Below the pieces are notes generated by a model. It saw nothing but the letters and a program-made list of their open reading frames with translations. It was not told where the DNA came from and did no database searches. Positions 9,811-19,917 of a stretch of DNA of 64,000 nucleotides are shown one piece after another; position 1 is the first letter of the stretch; every line of letters starts with the position of its first letter. The translations under genes were made by a program, and so were the position numbers. The stretch comes from Crotophaga sulcirostris (lineage: Eukaryota; Chordata; Aves; Cuculiformes; Crotophagidae): the NCBI GenBank assembly GCA_013397455.1, contig VYZB01000196.1, positions 257,025-321,024 on the forward strand, in the 5' to 3' direction.

Positions 9811-12800
9811 GATTAACCAGACAGTAGTTAACTGGGTCTACAGAAGGTCTTGAGATCTACAGAAAGAAGATGCAGTCAGTATAATAAATATTATTTCCAA
9901 GAACTAAAGCTTTTTACTCATAAAGACACTTCTTCTTACTTAATAGTAGGGAGTTTTATATTTTATATGGAGCTGTCCTGTGTTTAAGGACAGGACTGAA
10001 AACAAACTGGAACTAACTGAAACACTACGTTCCTTTTATTTCCCTACTCCATGTTTTAGTGAAGATTGATTTAAGGGACATTCATCCAGTTAGTGGAAGT
10101 GCGTCATTCTCATCAGCAGTAATGGCAATTACAGAAGGACATCGGTTGCACAAAAAGCCCTCTTAAATCTCTGCAGCCTAAGAAATGTAAGTACAAGTCA
10201 CAGCACATTTCAGCTTTATTTGGCATGGTTAATGGACAGCAAAGCTAAACTGCATCAGTAAGATATGTTGGCTCACTCCTTGCAGTGGAACTTAACAGTA
10301 GCTGGTGACTCCTGGCTGGGGCAGCATCTTTCTGAGGCAGGAGGAGAAATTAAGTCTGTCTTAGAGTGAATGCAGCATTGCCAAAAGATTGGTAATGATG
10401 GAGATACAAGTCCTGTATTTCCCAGAGGAGGCAGGAAAATTCCTTTTCTTAGCACAACATATGGCCACAATTCTTAACTCTGCAGTAGAAGCTCTCTAGC
10501 TCTCTACTTGCAAAAGAATCCACCACAACAGAGAGATTCACTGAATTTAGCTATTAGGAAGTAGGGACTGATTGTACCTTGATACTGGTGTAGTCAGGAT
10601 TCACTTCAGGAAAGGTTTATGATACATTTCCCTGCTGCAGATGGATGCCGGTGATCTTTGTTGAGTTTAACTTCCCCTCTGGTGCTCAGGTCTAGGACAG
10701 ATCAGGGAGGAGCTATTAAACCAGATCACCCCAAGTGTAGAGTCACTGCTGATTCAGCTTAAGCCACTTCCAAATCTTCCACCTAGTCACTGGGAAATTG
10801 TTGCCAGGAGACCTTGTGCAAACACTTCACCCACTTGAGATCAAGCCAGCTCGGAGGGAGTCTGCATGCAGCCTTGTACCAGTAAAAAGAGATTCTTCTT
10901 TTAGCCTGGGGCATTAGCAACGGAATGAAATATATTTGAGCTAAAGAATATGACTGTTAATTCTTGTGCTATGGATTGATCTAAGGAAGCTCAAATGGAT
11001 TTAAAGGTGGTTTTTTCTAGATGCTGTGCAAAGCATTGGAGAGCATCTCTATCCTAGCACAGGATAAAGTCACATCCTCTTGGCTGGGTTAAGAATGCTA
11101 ATTAGGTACCTGGGGAGCTGGCATTTTGTTCACAGGCTCTACAAAGGAGAATTAGCAGCATTCACAACTCTTCACCTTGGTATTTAACACTAGATACAAC
11201 CCTGTTTTTTACAGCAGGTACCTCTAAGCTCTCTGCTACCTGCAAGAGGAGGAATTCATCTTTCAGATGCAGGCTGTGGTGTTGGGGGAGTTGCTTTGTC
11301 CTAAAAATGTCGGTTTTGCCTCTGAGGCTGAGAATCCTGAAGGAGTGAGCTCTGTAAATGCACCATTAGGTTTTCACCAACCATCCGTGCACCCACTTAC
11401 CCTCTGCTCTGCAGTGCCATGGACTGCAGCTGTACTTAGATAATAAAGGGAGGAGAGTTAGCAGCCAGGCTGGAGAGAAAAAGGAGAAAATGAACAAATA
11501 AGGCAACAAATGTCCAAAAATCTGTGGCATGTAGCATGGTCTCCTCTCTCTGGGAGAGATCATGTGTGGTCCACTTGCAGTTGCATAAGGATTAAGACAC
11601 AGATCTAACGACCACTTCTGGGGCAGAACTTGCTGGTGGAGAGCAATTGAAGTTGTCAGGTTTTTTGGACATTCATTCACTATGACAGATGTCTCCCGGT
11701 AACCAGAGGAGGCACATGTCCTTTTGGAGAAGCAGCTGGAAGCCATGGGGGATTTTCTAGTGTATCTCAAATGGGAGCTCTATTTCTTGGGGGGGATCAG
11801 GGAGACATCCTGTGCTCCTGGAGATGAAAGATGTGGCTCTTTTTTCAGTGTTTCTGCATGTGAGAGATGTGTTTATACAAAGCAAACTGTGCAATGGTGC
11901 ACGATGCAGAAGGGAAGAAGATCTGAAGACACTGCAAAGAGACATGGAGGGTTTTGTAGGATTCAGCTCTGTGCCAAACATAAGTAGAACACAGCAAAGC
12001 AGAGCTATTTTTCCCTGAGTCAGTTAAAATAACAGTTAACCAGGGAGACAGTTTGAACCTCTCCTTCCAGAGAAGGGAATAAACATCATGAAAAAGTGTT
12101 ACCGGTTAGAAAGTCAAAAGCCCAGGAGAACATTCCAGCTGAGGTCTATGTTTCACACCGTTGAGATTAACAATAAAAGGAAATTCCAGGAAGAACAGGG
12201 GGCTGGGCTGGACTTGCTCCAAGGTGCTCACTAGCTCTGTAACAAACATGGTGGGAATGCCCCCATCATGGGGACTACTTTGCTGAAATTTCTGGCCCAA
12301 AGGAAGTTCTCATTATCTCTTTACAATCTGTATGCGAGTGAGCTACGGTCCACTTAAGAGAACACCTGCAAAAGATGCAAAAGGACATGCAAAATCAGCC
12401 AGTCTTTAGCTGGTTGAGCGTGATTGATTCTCCAGCTAACAAATGACAAATCCACTCAAAGAAGGTGTGCAGTTCCTTCCCAACAGGATTTCTGACAGCT
12501 CACCACCAGCAGTGACCATGCTGGAGAGATCTCATGGTTCTGATGACTGATGAAGTTTATGGGTCTAAAAAACCAAGCAGAAGGGAAGGAAGAAGGGATG
12601 ATTTCTATGTTTTGGTTGATTGACCTGCCCCATATATATATCCCAACTATATTCCAATCTTGCCAAGAGCAGAGTGGAGCTGGGATCTATATTATACTCT
12701 TGGTTTCAGTCAAAGGGAAGGCTTAGTCTTGGTCAACACCCAACTAATAAGTGCTGTGTGTGCTACTGTAAAGTGCCTATAGGTCTTAGCTCACCAGCAA

Positions 12801-14508
12801 TTGTCCATTTCCAAGTGGGTGTCTCCATTCAGAGTCTCTCCAGTCAATGGAGATGGAGAGGTTCCCGTGTACATGATTCACATCATCAGTCTTAGAAGCC
12901 TACATTGCACTGGGTGAGATGAAGAGAGAGGTTAGCATGCATGGTTGCCTTTTTCTGTGACTGTTAGGTGAGACATAGTTCTCTCATGCCCCAGAAGGTG
13001 GTTGAATACTGACTTCCTTGGTAAATGTGGATATTGGAGATCCTAAGTCAACAAATAAAATGCAAGTCTGCTCTCACTCTCTATATTTCTAAGCCTTTGG
13101 ACAATGAACTCAAGCATTGAGATGACCACTGAATAGCCTCAGTAAAGGCAGGGCTACCCATCCATGTGTAGTGGCCACACTGATTGTATCCATACTCTGG
13201 ACTCAGTAGGATCAGTGGCCGGAGCAGGATGGGTTCACATTGGCGAGAAGGCTGCTGCAGCACTGGGAACAGTCAGATAGAACTGCAATGGTTGCCACTC
13301 CTTTTAGCTTAAAGATCTTGAAAGTAGAATTCCTACTCAGACTCCAGGAACTCCTTTAGTTAATCTATTAACTCTGTATAGATCAATGCAAACTGTCTGC
13401 TATAAAATGGGGGAAACCACCTCTGAAATGAGGAATGTGAAAACAACTGCTGTCCCCAGAGAATTGTCCCTGGAGGAAGAACCTCAGCTCCTTCAAAGCA
13501 AATGAAGTCACAGGGTACTTGACAAACCTAAATGTTGACTTTTAATATTGCTTTTCAGGATGTTGGATGAAAGAAGAGATTGATGTTGTAACATTGTAGT
13601 CTACATGTTGATTCACAAAAAAACTATTTTCTCTGTTATGGTGGAAGAGTCTGTTTGTCTTCTAAAAACTGCTTTCTTTTTCTCTTGGACGTGTCTGCAT
13701 GTGACACCACTACAGAACAGCATTTAGACCTGCAAACTGCCCAACCTGCAAGGCAAGCATGGAAAACAGGGTAGGAGACATTCTTAACCATTTTCTACAG
13801 TTGGGAAAACAAAATATAGGATGCCTGAACCTCACCCTCAAACTTAGGTGAGTGGGTTCCCAACTTAGTTGCCTTTTTTGAATACTTAATCTCAGATGAG
13901 CACAAATCAGAGAACTAGGCTGCAGTGATGACTAGCCCAGACTGGGATCTCTCTTTACCTGTTTCAAAGTGACATCATTGAGTCTGAATCATCTGCTTCC
14001 CTGGCTTCTACAGCACCAGGTAGGTTCAGATCAACCGTTCCTCGTTAAATAGCACAGAGAATAATCACAGGAAATAATGAGAAAGCAAATGGAAGCCTGA
14101 AACCTCTCCTGGTGCATTAGCCACAGACAGTTTTTCCTCCCCTCTGAGCTCTGATTTTGATATCAGACATTCATTTATCTGTAAAATTCTTTGTGGATCT
14201 CATTACACAATGGTTGTGCGTGTTCTGACCATGGTCAACAGAGGGGCCAGTTGGCCCTTGCAAATCAGTCAAAACCAGAAAGGGGAGTAGGGAGGGAAAG
14301 GTGTAGACGGTGGTGAGGAGCTCCCTATTTCCTTGAGGTCACTCTTGGCAGGAGAGAAAAGCACAAGACAGCATGTATTCAGGGACAAATTAAGTTCTTC
14401 CTGCCTTGATTCCTTGGCTGCTGTCATCTCTTATTTACTAGCCAAAAGCTGAGCTACTGGCACGGCGCATGTCCCACCCCACCTACCCGTGCTTAAGAGC
14501 AGCTCTCC
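9811..14508. other. Unassigned single-copy DNA
   Basis: About 4.7 kb with no repeat family, RNA gene or coding region that I can support. Frames reach 134 codons (-, 11366-11770) but lack motifs and overlap frames on the other strand. A short ATATATAT tract lies near 12634-12641. No CpG-rich promoter-like block is visible. Confidence 0.5.
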
Positions 14509-14625
14509 CTATATTTAGCATTCACCAGTTTCCATTGTGTTGCTGCAAACACGCGTCCTGCTGGGCGCTCCACGGAAAAGCCGAGGCAGGGCTTGGTAAT
14601 TCATAGGGACACTCCCTATTTTTAG
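14509..14625. promoter_or_regulatory. Pair of perfect MEF2-type motifs, possible enhancer
   Basis: CTATATTTAG (14509-14518) and CTATTTTTAG (14616-14625) both fit the MEF2 consensus YTAWWWWTAR exactly. They lie 107 bases apart and each is preceded by CTCC or TCCC. The sequence between them carries several CpGs (ACACGCGTCC, GGGCGCTCCACGG), unusual for this window. The consensus should occur about four times per 64 kb by chance, so two in 117 bases is suggestive only. No function is shown. Confidence 0.25.
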
Positions 14626-14777
14626 GTTTTAGATAGTCTTTGGATGCGTTGGCTCATCGTAATTCTTTCCATGCAACAGATCTGGACACAGTTTATGTCT
14701 CCATGACATTTTTCCCTCCCGGTGCCAGGTGGATGGAGGAAGGGAGAAGCATTAGGAACTGTATCCTTCAGCTTACG

Positions 14778-15200
14778 AGGGCTGGAGAAAAAGTCTTATG
14801 AGGAGTGGCTGAAGGAACTGGGACTGTTTAGCTTAGTGAAGAGGAGGCTGTGGGGAGACCTCATCACTGTCTACAACTGCCTAAAAGGAGAGTGTGGCGA
14901 GGTGGGTGTTGATCTCTTCTCCCAAGTGAGAAGTGATAGGACGAGGGGAAATGACCCCGAGTTGCAGCAGGGGAGGTTCAGACTAGACATTAGGAAAAAT
15001 TTCTTCACTGAAAGGGTGGTCAGGCACTGACAGAGGCTGCCCAGGGAGGTGGTAGAATCCCCATCCCTGGAGGTGTTTAAAAGACAGGTAGATGAGTTCC
15101 TCAGGGACGTGGTTTAGTAATTAGACAGGTACGGTTGGACTCGATGATCTCAAAGGTCTTTTCCAAGCAGATGATTCTATGTTTCTAAGATTCTATGATT
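14778..15200 (+). mobile_element. CR1 LINE, ORF2 C-terminus plus 3' UTR, TTCTATG tail
   Basis: A 5'-truncated copy with an open + frame through about 15030. It encodes the CR1 ORF2 end: [40 protein letters not shown] and [10 protein letters not shown] stop replaces Trp in the usual HW pair (CACTGA, 15025-15030). After the coding part come TTTAGTAATTAGACAGG, the GGACTCGATGATCTCAAAGG block and a tail with ATTCTATG repeats. The closest copy in the window is 19670-19917, which shares the GACAGGTACGGTTGGACTCG wording. Confidence 0.92.
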
Positions 15201-15714
15201 CAGGTAGGCTGGATGGGCTAAGGAGACATGACTCTTCCAGGGAGAGTCAATTGGGACAGAGCTGAGGTCACTATCTCAGCGATTAGGTCTTACCCTATTG
15301 GGCACATTCATCTTCTCATGGGATCAAGTAGACTACAGGGAGGTCTATTGTGGGAATGCTCCCTTGTGGTCACCAGTAAGATGAAAATCAAGAACGAGGC
15401 CGTCCTGCTACTGTGGGCTTTCTGACCTCTTTTTTTCGGATCTGTTCAAAAATATGGATGAGATGTCGCATGGGTCAGATCCAATCTAATCGGACTCATC
15501 TAATTCCTGGGAAGACTATCCTACAGTTTTTATTCACAAACTGTTGTGGATTAATTAGATGTTCAAAGCTGGAAAAAAAAAGAATAGGAATGCATGGCTG
15601 ATTTTCCCAGTAGAGACATGATGCTGGTAGGTCCCAGTCTCTTTTGGGCTTGTTCTGCTCGGTCTTTTCAGGGGTGATGTGGCAAAGGGGTTGAAAAATG
15701 AAATCAGTAGAGAT

Positions 15715-16235
15715 TTATGCAGCTGAAAGCTCAGCACGAAAAACTGCAGAAGGATTTTCTAGTCTGCAGGAAGTGAGCAGGAAAAGGGACAGTCCACATT
15801 TGATGTTGAAAAGTGTAAAAGACTGCACATGGAAAAAAAGCAGCCTAACCACACATAGGCCTCAAATTAACCATTCCCAGGGTAACACCTTTGTGTCTCT
15901 GGAAAGAGCTGAGTGAAATGTCATCACTGCACTAAGCCAGAGTCAAAAAGGTCAAATAGAAGTTTAGAGTTTTCAAGAAGGGAATAATGTTTAAAAAAAG
16001 CCACCCGTGGCACTGAGTAATTCTCTTGGGCACTGACCTCTTGCATGGTGCACACAATGCTGATCCCCCCACCTCAACACGATACAATAGGCCTGGAAAA
16101 GGTAAAACCACCAGGAACAATTATAGGCCCTGAACGACTTCTGGGTAAGCACTACCTAGGGAATAGACTGGGACTCCATTGTCTGCAGAACAGAAAGCTG
16201 AGCAGGAGAACAGCCCCTGGGTCACAATATCCGGA
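15715..16235 (+). mobile_element. Ancient, decayed CR1-type LINE ORF2 fragment
   Basis: Heavily mutated, but the block order fits old CR1 ORF2: the region after the catalytic core (GATGTTGAAAAGTG, then TGCACATGG), GTCAAAAAGGTCAAATAGAA with AAGGGAATAATG, CATGGTGCACACAATGCTG (the VRPHLEYC equivalent), CCCCCCACCTCAAC, GGCCTGGAAAAGG and AGACTGGGACTCC. Many small indels break the frame. It is far more diverged than the neighbouring CR1 at 16395-16760 and probably predates the bird radiation, as such copies resemble crocodile and turtle CR1s. That dating is inference. Confidence 0.7.
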
Positions 16236-16394
16236 GTGATACGGTGGAAGGTGGGAGGAGGCAGGAGAATTTGCTCCTTCCCATAACTCAGCAGTTGGGC
16301 GGCATCTCTCAGCCAAGAAAAGGCTGAGTAGAGCTCAGCTGTGGCTCTTGCTGCCTCAGGATGCTGTGGAGACCAGAAGTTTGGATAAAGCTTC

Positions 16395-16760
16395 TTTTGG
16401 CTCTGGGGAGACCTTAGAGCAGCCTTCCAGTGCTTAAAGGGGCCTATGAGAAAGCTGGGGAGGGGCTTTTGATCAGGGGGTGCAGGGACAGGATGAGCAG
16501 TAATGGCTTCAAGCTGAAAGAGTGGAGATTTAGATTATAGGAAGAGATGTTCTCCTGTGGGGGTGGTGAGGCCCTGGCACAGGTTGCTCAGAGAAGTCGT
16601 GGCTACCCCATCCCTGGAGGTGTTCAAGGCAAGGTTGGATGAGGCTTTGAGCAACCTGATCCAGTGGGAGGTGTCCCTGCCCATGGCAGGGAAATTGGAA
16701 CTGGATAATATTTAAGGTCCCTTCCAACCCAAATCATTCTATGAATCTATGATTCTGTGA
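16395..16760 (+). mobile_element. CR1 LINE 3' part, TTCTATG tail
   Basis: Contains GGGGAGACCTTAGAGCAGCC, then AGAAAGCTGGGGAGGGGCTT, the GGAGATTTAGATTATAGGAA block, CATCCCTGGAGGTGTTCAAG, GAGCAACCTGATCCAGTGGG, TTTAAGGTCCCTTCCAACCC and a tail with TTCTATGAATCTATGATTCT. It belongs to the same subfamily as 59433-59760, 30515-31206 and the reverse copy at 45302. ORF2 is not readable in one frame. Confidence 0.92.
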
Positions 16761-16781
16761 AAGCTGAAAAAGGGTTAGAAA

Positions 16782-16870
16782 AATTCACAGAATCACAGAA
16801 ATATTGTGGCTGGAAAAAATCTTTAAAATTATCGAGTCCAACTGCAAACCTAACACTGCCAAGACCACCA
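16782..16870 (-). mobile_element. Short CR1-type 3' end, reverse strand
   Basis: Begins ATTCACAGAATCACAGAA, then GGCTGGAAAAAATCTTTAAA, the TCGAGTCCAACTGCAAACC block and CTAACACTGCCAAGACCACC. This matches the reverse of an avian CR1 3' UTR of another subfamily. It lies only about 20 bases after the previous CR1 and faces it tail to tail. Confidence 0.65.
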
Positions 16871-18296
16871 TTCGTGGTGGTGTGTTAGTAAATGATAAAC
16901 ATGATGCTCTGAATAGACATCCTCATGCTGGAGCTGTTGGGGACGTATCTATCGCTCCAATTCTCATATTCCTCCCTAGTGATTTATTCCTCCCTGCTTA
17001 CTCTACTTCTTTATCCACTTCTTATTTTGGAGACGCGGTGGTGGCTTAGACCAGGCTTTGCTCTGACCCATGGTGTTTGACATCGTGCCCTGAGGAATGT
17101 GACAGTTGCTGGGATCTGACAGTGAAATGAAGCAGTGTAGCATCATGTCAGCCGAGGAGCCAGGGGAGCCCCATCAGAAGCCAGACAAAAACCTGAAGGG
17201 ATTGAGTCTCCAGGGAAAAGATCCAAACAGGGCTTTCCCATGGGGAGCAAAAGGAGTCAGTGTTATCAAGGGAGATGGTAGGGAGACCTCAGAGCTCCCT
17301 TGAGAGCTGTGTGTCCTTCAAAAAAAAACCCACCAGATTTGGAGGCTGGTTTTTTCTTTTTTTTTTCTTGGAAGCTGACTAGGGAAGGGGATAAAAAGGC
17401 TTTCAGTTCTGCCAACCCAATCCCTTCTCTGCTGGAGGGGGCAGGAGGCTTAAAGCAGCTCTGCATCCCTCCCTTTCAGTTCAGCCCCCAGACACAAAGG
17501 CAGAAAAATGCCAGGAATTTCCCAGCGCCCTCCCCAAACCACCCGCTCCCATCTCACTTTCTCCCCCTTCACCACCTCCTCTGGCTGGGAAGGAGGAATA
17601 TTAATAAGAAAGCAAGAATCTTTAATGGACCCTTGCCCGGTCACTTTGAGATCAAGTGCTGGAATGGATGGACGAAACCAACCATAAGGCATGAGTCTTC
17701 TTCAAGTCAAGTTTCATGTTTTTGCTGCTTTATTTTTTTTTCCCCTTTTCCCAATTTCTGCCTCCTTGCACTGAAAAAATTCCTCGTGGCCCCTCGCCTC
17801 TGTTTCTTTCTCTTGGAGTCAGGCTGCAACTCTAATCACTGCTGGGTGATTAGCATGTGAAGGGAGAGGGGAAAACAAAATCTTTATTGGTCGTTTATGG
17901 AGCAGGAGCAGCTGTCTGGATGGATGCTGGCTCCTGTTTTATTCTCTCTGCCACTGCTGATCTCTTTTACTGGGGATGCTTTCCTCCAAGAGCAGGCAAA
18001 ACACCAAAGAAGGGCAGAAAATGGGTTAGGGATGAAAGTCGGAGCAGGTGGATTGTTTTTTTCATAGGGAAAAAAAATATATTTTTGACATTGAAATTGG
18101 AGTGTGTAGCAGGGGACAGGGACTTCTGTGCTGTGCTGAGGGGACGACAGCAGGAATGAAAGGATAATTTGTAGTGCCGACCTCAATAGGAAAAGGAGAC
18201 ACAACACAGAGCCCTTTGATGAGAGAAGACTGGGGATGGGTGGAGGAGGTGGCTGGAGCTGGAGGCTGGGAGGGCAGAAGAAGCAACCACCAGAGG
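16871..18296. other. Unassigned DNA with the longest open frame outside a transposon
   Basis: An open + frame of 186 codons runs 17300-17860. Its product has no recognisable domain; it has an FFFFFSW patch from a T run and a Cys/Phe-rich patch from pyrimidine-rich DNA, so it looks like a low-stop-density artefact. A perfect NF-kappaB-type GGAATTTCCC lies at 17513-17522. The block 17590-17700 (GGAGGAATATTAATAAG onward) has no repeat character and could be tested for conservation. No gene is claimed. Confidence 0.4.
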
Positions 18297-18805
18297 TTGG
18301 CCCCTCAGTTTGGGAAAGATGTCAGGATACTGGAGGGTGTTCAGAGGAGGGCAACAAAGATGGTGAAGGGGCTGGAGCACAAGCCCTACAAGGAGCGACT
18401 GAGGGAGCTGGGGCTGTTTAGTCTGGAGAAGAGGAGGCTCAGGGGAGACCTTATTGCTCTCTACAACTGCCTAAAAGGAGTTTGTAGTCAAGCGGGCGTT
18501 GGTCTCTTCTCACAGGTGACCAGGGACAGAACTAGAGGGCGCGGACTTAAACTTCGTCAGGGGAGGTTTAGACTTGATGTTAGGAAGAAGTTCTTCACTG
18601 AAAGGGTGATTGGCCACTGGAATGCACTGCCCAGGGAGGTGGTGGAGTCGCCGACCCTGGATGTGTTTAAGGGAAGACTGGATGAGGCACTCAGTGCCAT
18701 GGTTTAGGTGATGGGATGGTGTTAGTGTTGGCTTATAGGTTGGACTTGATGATCTCAGAGGTCTCTTCCAACCTGGTTATACTGTGATACTGTGTGATAC
18801 TGTGA
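18297..18805 (+). mobile_element. CR1 LINE with open ORF2 C-terminal frame, ACTGTG-tail subtype A
   Basis: The best-preserved CR1 end in the window. Open frame 18174-18707 enters the element near 18300 and reads through to the natural stop with no break: [79 protein letters not shown] and [11 protein letters not shown] 3' UTR of about 95 bases with GTGATGGGATGG and GGCTTATAGG follows, then a tail reading ATACTGTGATACTGTG. Residues before about codon 43 come from flanking DNA and are not CR1. It lacks the endonuclease and the reverse-transcriptase core, so it cannot move by itself. Intactness points to recent insertion. Confidence 0.95.
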
Positions 18806-19669
18806 GGTTGGGTTGTAGTGGGAACAGTGGGGTGGGGGATGATCCTTTGCAAGCCATCATTGTCCACAGTGAAAGATGTCTTGGCCAATGGAAGGTGAAG
18901 GGCTGGCAGGTAGAGAGCATCTTTTTTTGCTCATTGTCTCCAAGTGCCTCTATGAGAGATGGCATCTGCAGAGCCTGGTGCCATGGGAGTCTGCAGGCAG
19001 TCTGGTGGCGGATGGGCTGGTTCTGGCTGCAGTAATTATAGCTCCAGGCTGGACAGTGACTCCGAAGGGACGTGCTACTGGAATGGAAAACACTATCTAG
19101 TTGTTATTTGTTATGAGTTTGCAATGGGAACACCAGTGCCTCTGGGGCGGGTATTCCCTGCAAGCACCAGAGCTGCCTGTGCTCAGCCCCTCCTCCCCTC
19201 GCTCCAGGTGTTTCCTTTTTTGAGCTCGATAATGAAATCCGTGAGCCCGAGCCAGTTTATATTTAGTTTCCACTGTTGCTGGCAGGGGTCTGCTGGTGCC
19301 TAACAAACAGCAGCAAAACACCGCTGGTGGGTGCCCAGACCCTAAGATTTAGGAGCTGTGTGTGTGGTGGTATGAGGTGAGGCACAAAAGATGGGAACAG
19401 TGGCAGGATGGAGACACGGAGGGGCAAGGATATGTTCTCAGCATACATCTCATCATGCCATTAGGCACTTTTCTTGAGGTGAACCCCCCAGGAAGCTATG
19501 AGACCCAGACCACTTTTGTTTTGGAAGCTGTCTCTGGCTGTGCAAACTAATCTCGTAGGATGTCTGGTATTCTTGACCTGTCCCTGCACCCTTTGTGAAG
19601 GAGCTCTTGGCCAGTGAAGGCAATCCTCCATCTTCCATGTCACTTGTTCCTCAAATGATCTTTCTTTCT
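18806..19669. other. Unassigned single-copy DNA
   Basis: No repeat family or gene recognised. One MEF2-type TTATATTTAG occurs at 19257-19266 in a stretch that reads like non-repeat DNA (AATGAAATCCGTGAGCCC before it). Open frames of up to 114 codons overlap on both strands and have no motifs. Confidence 0.45.
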
Positions 19670-19917
19670 GAGGGAAATGGCCTCAAGGTGCACCAGGGGA
19701 GGTTCAGACTAGACATTAGGAAAAATTTCTTTACTGAAAGGGTTGTCGGGTGCTGGAAGAGGCTGCCCAGGCAGGTGGTTGAGTCTCCATCCCTGGAGGT
19801 GTTTAAAGGACGGGTCGATGAGTTCCTCAGGGATCTGGTTTAGTAAATGGACAGGTACGGTTGGACTCGAAAATCTCAGAGGTCTTTTCCAACCAGATGG
19901 TTCTATGATTCTGTGAT
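19670..19917 (+). mobile_element. CR1 LINE 3' end, TTCTATG tail
   Basis: Starts at GAGGGAAATGGCCTCAAGG, has the GGAGGTTCAGACTAGACATT and AATTTCTTTACTGAAAGGG blocks, GGCTGCCCAGGCAGGTGG, then GACAGGTACGGTTGGACTCG and GGTTCTATGATTCTGTGA. The frame 19595-19843 gives [17 protein letters not shown] and ends with VFKGRVDEFLRDLV, intact to the stop. Same subfamily as 14778-15200. Confidence 0.92.

Noticed and set aside
18174..18707. 177-codon open frame as a host gene
   Set aside because: From about codon 43 it is the CR1 ORF2 C-terminus with its own stop; the first part is unrelated flanking DNA read in frame by chance.
19257..19266. A third MEF2-type site (TTATATTTAG)
   Set aside because: A single match to a degenerate 10-base consensus is expected by chance several times in this window.
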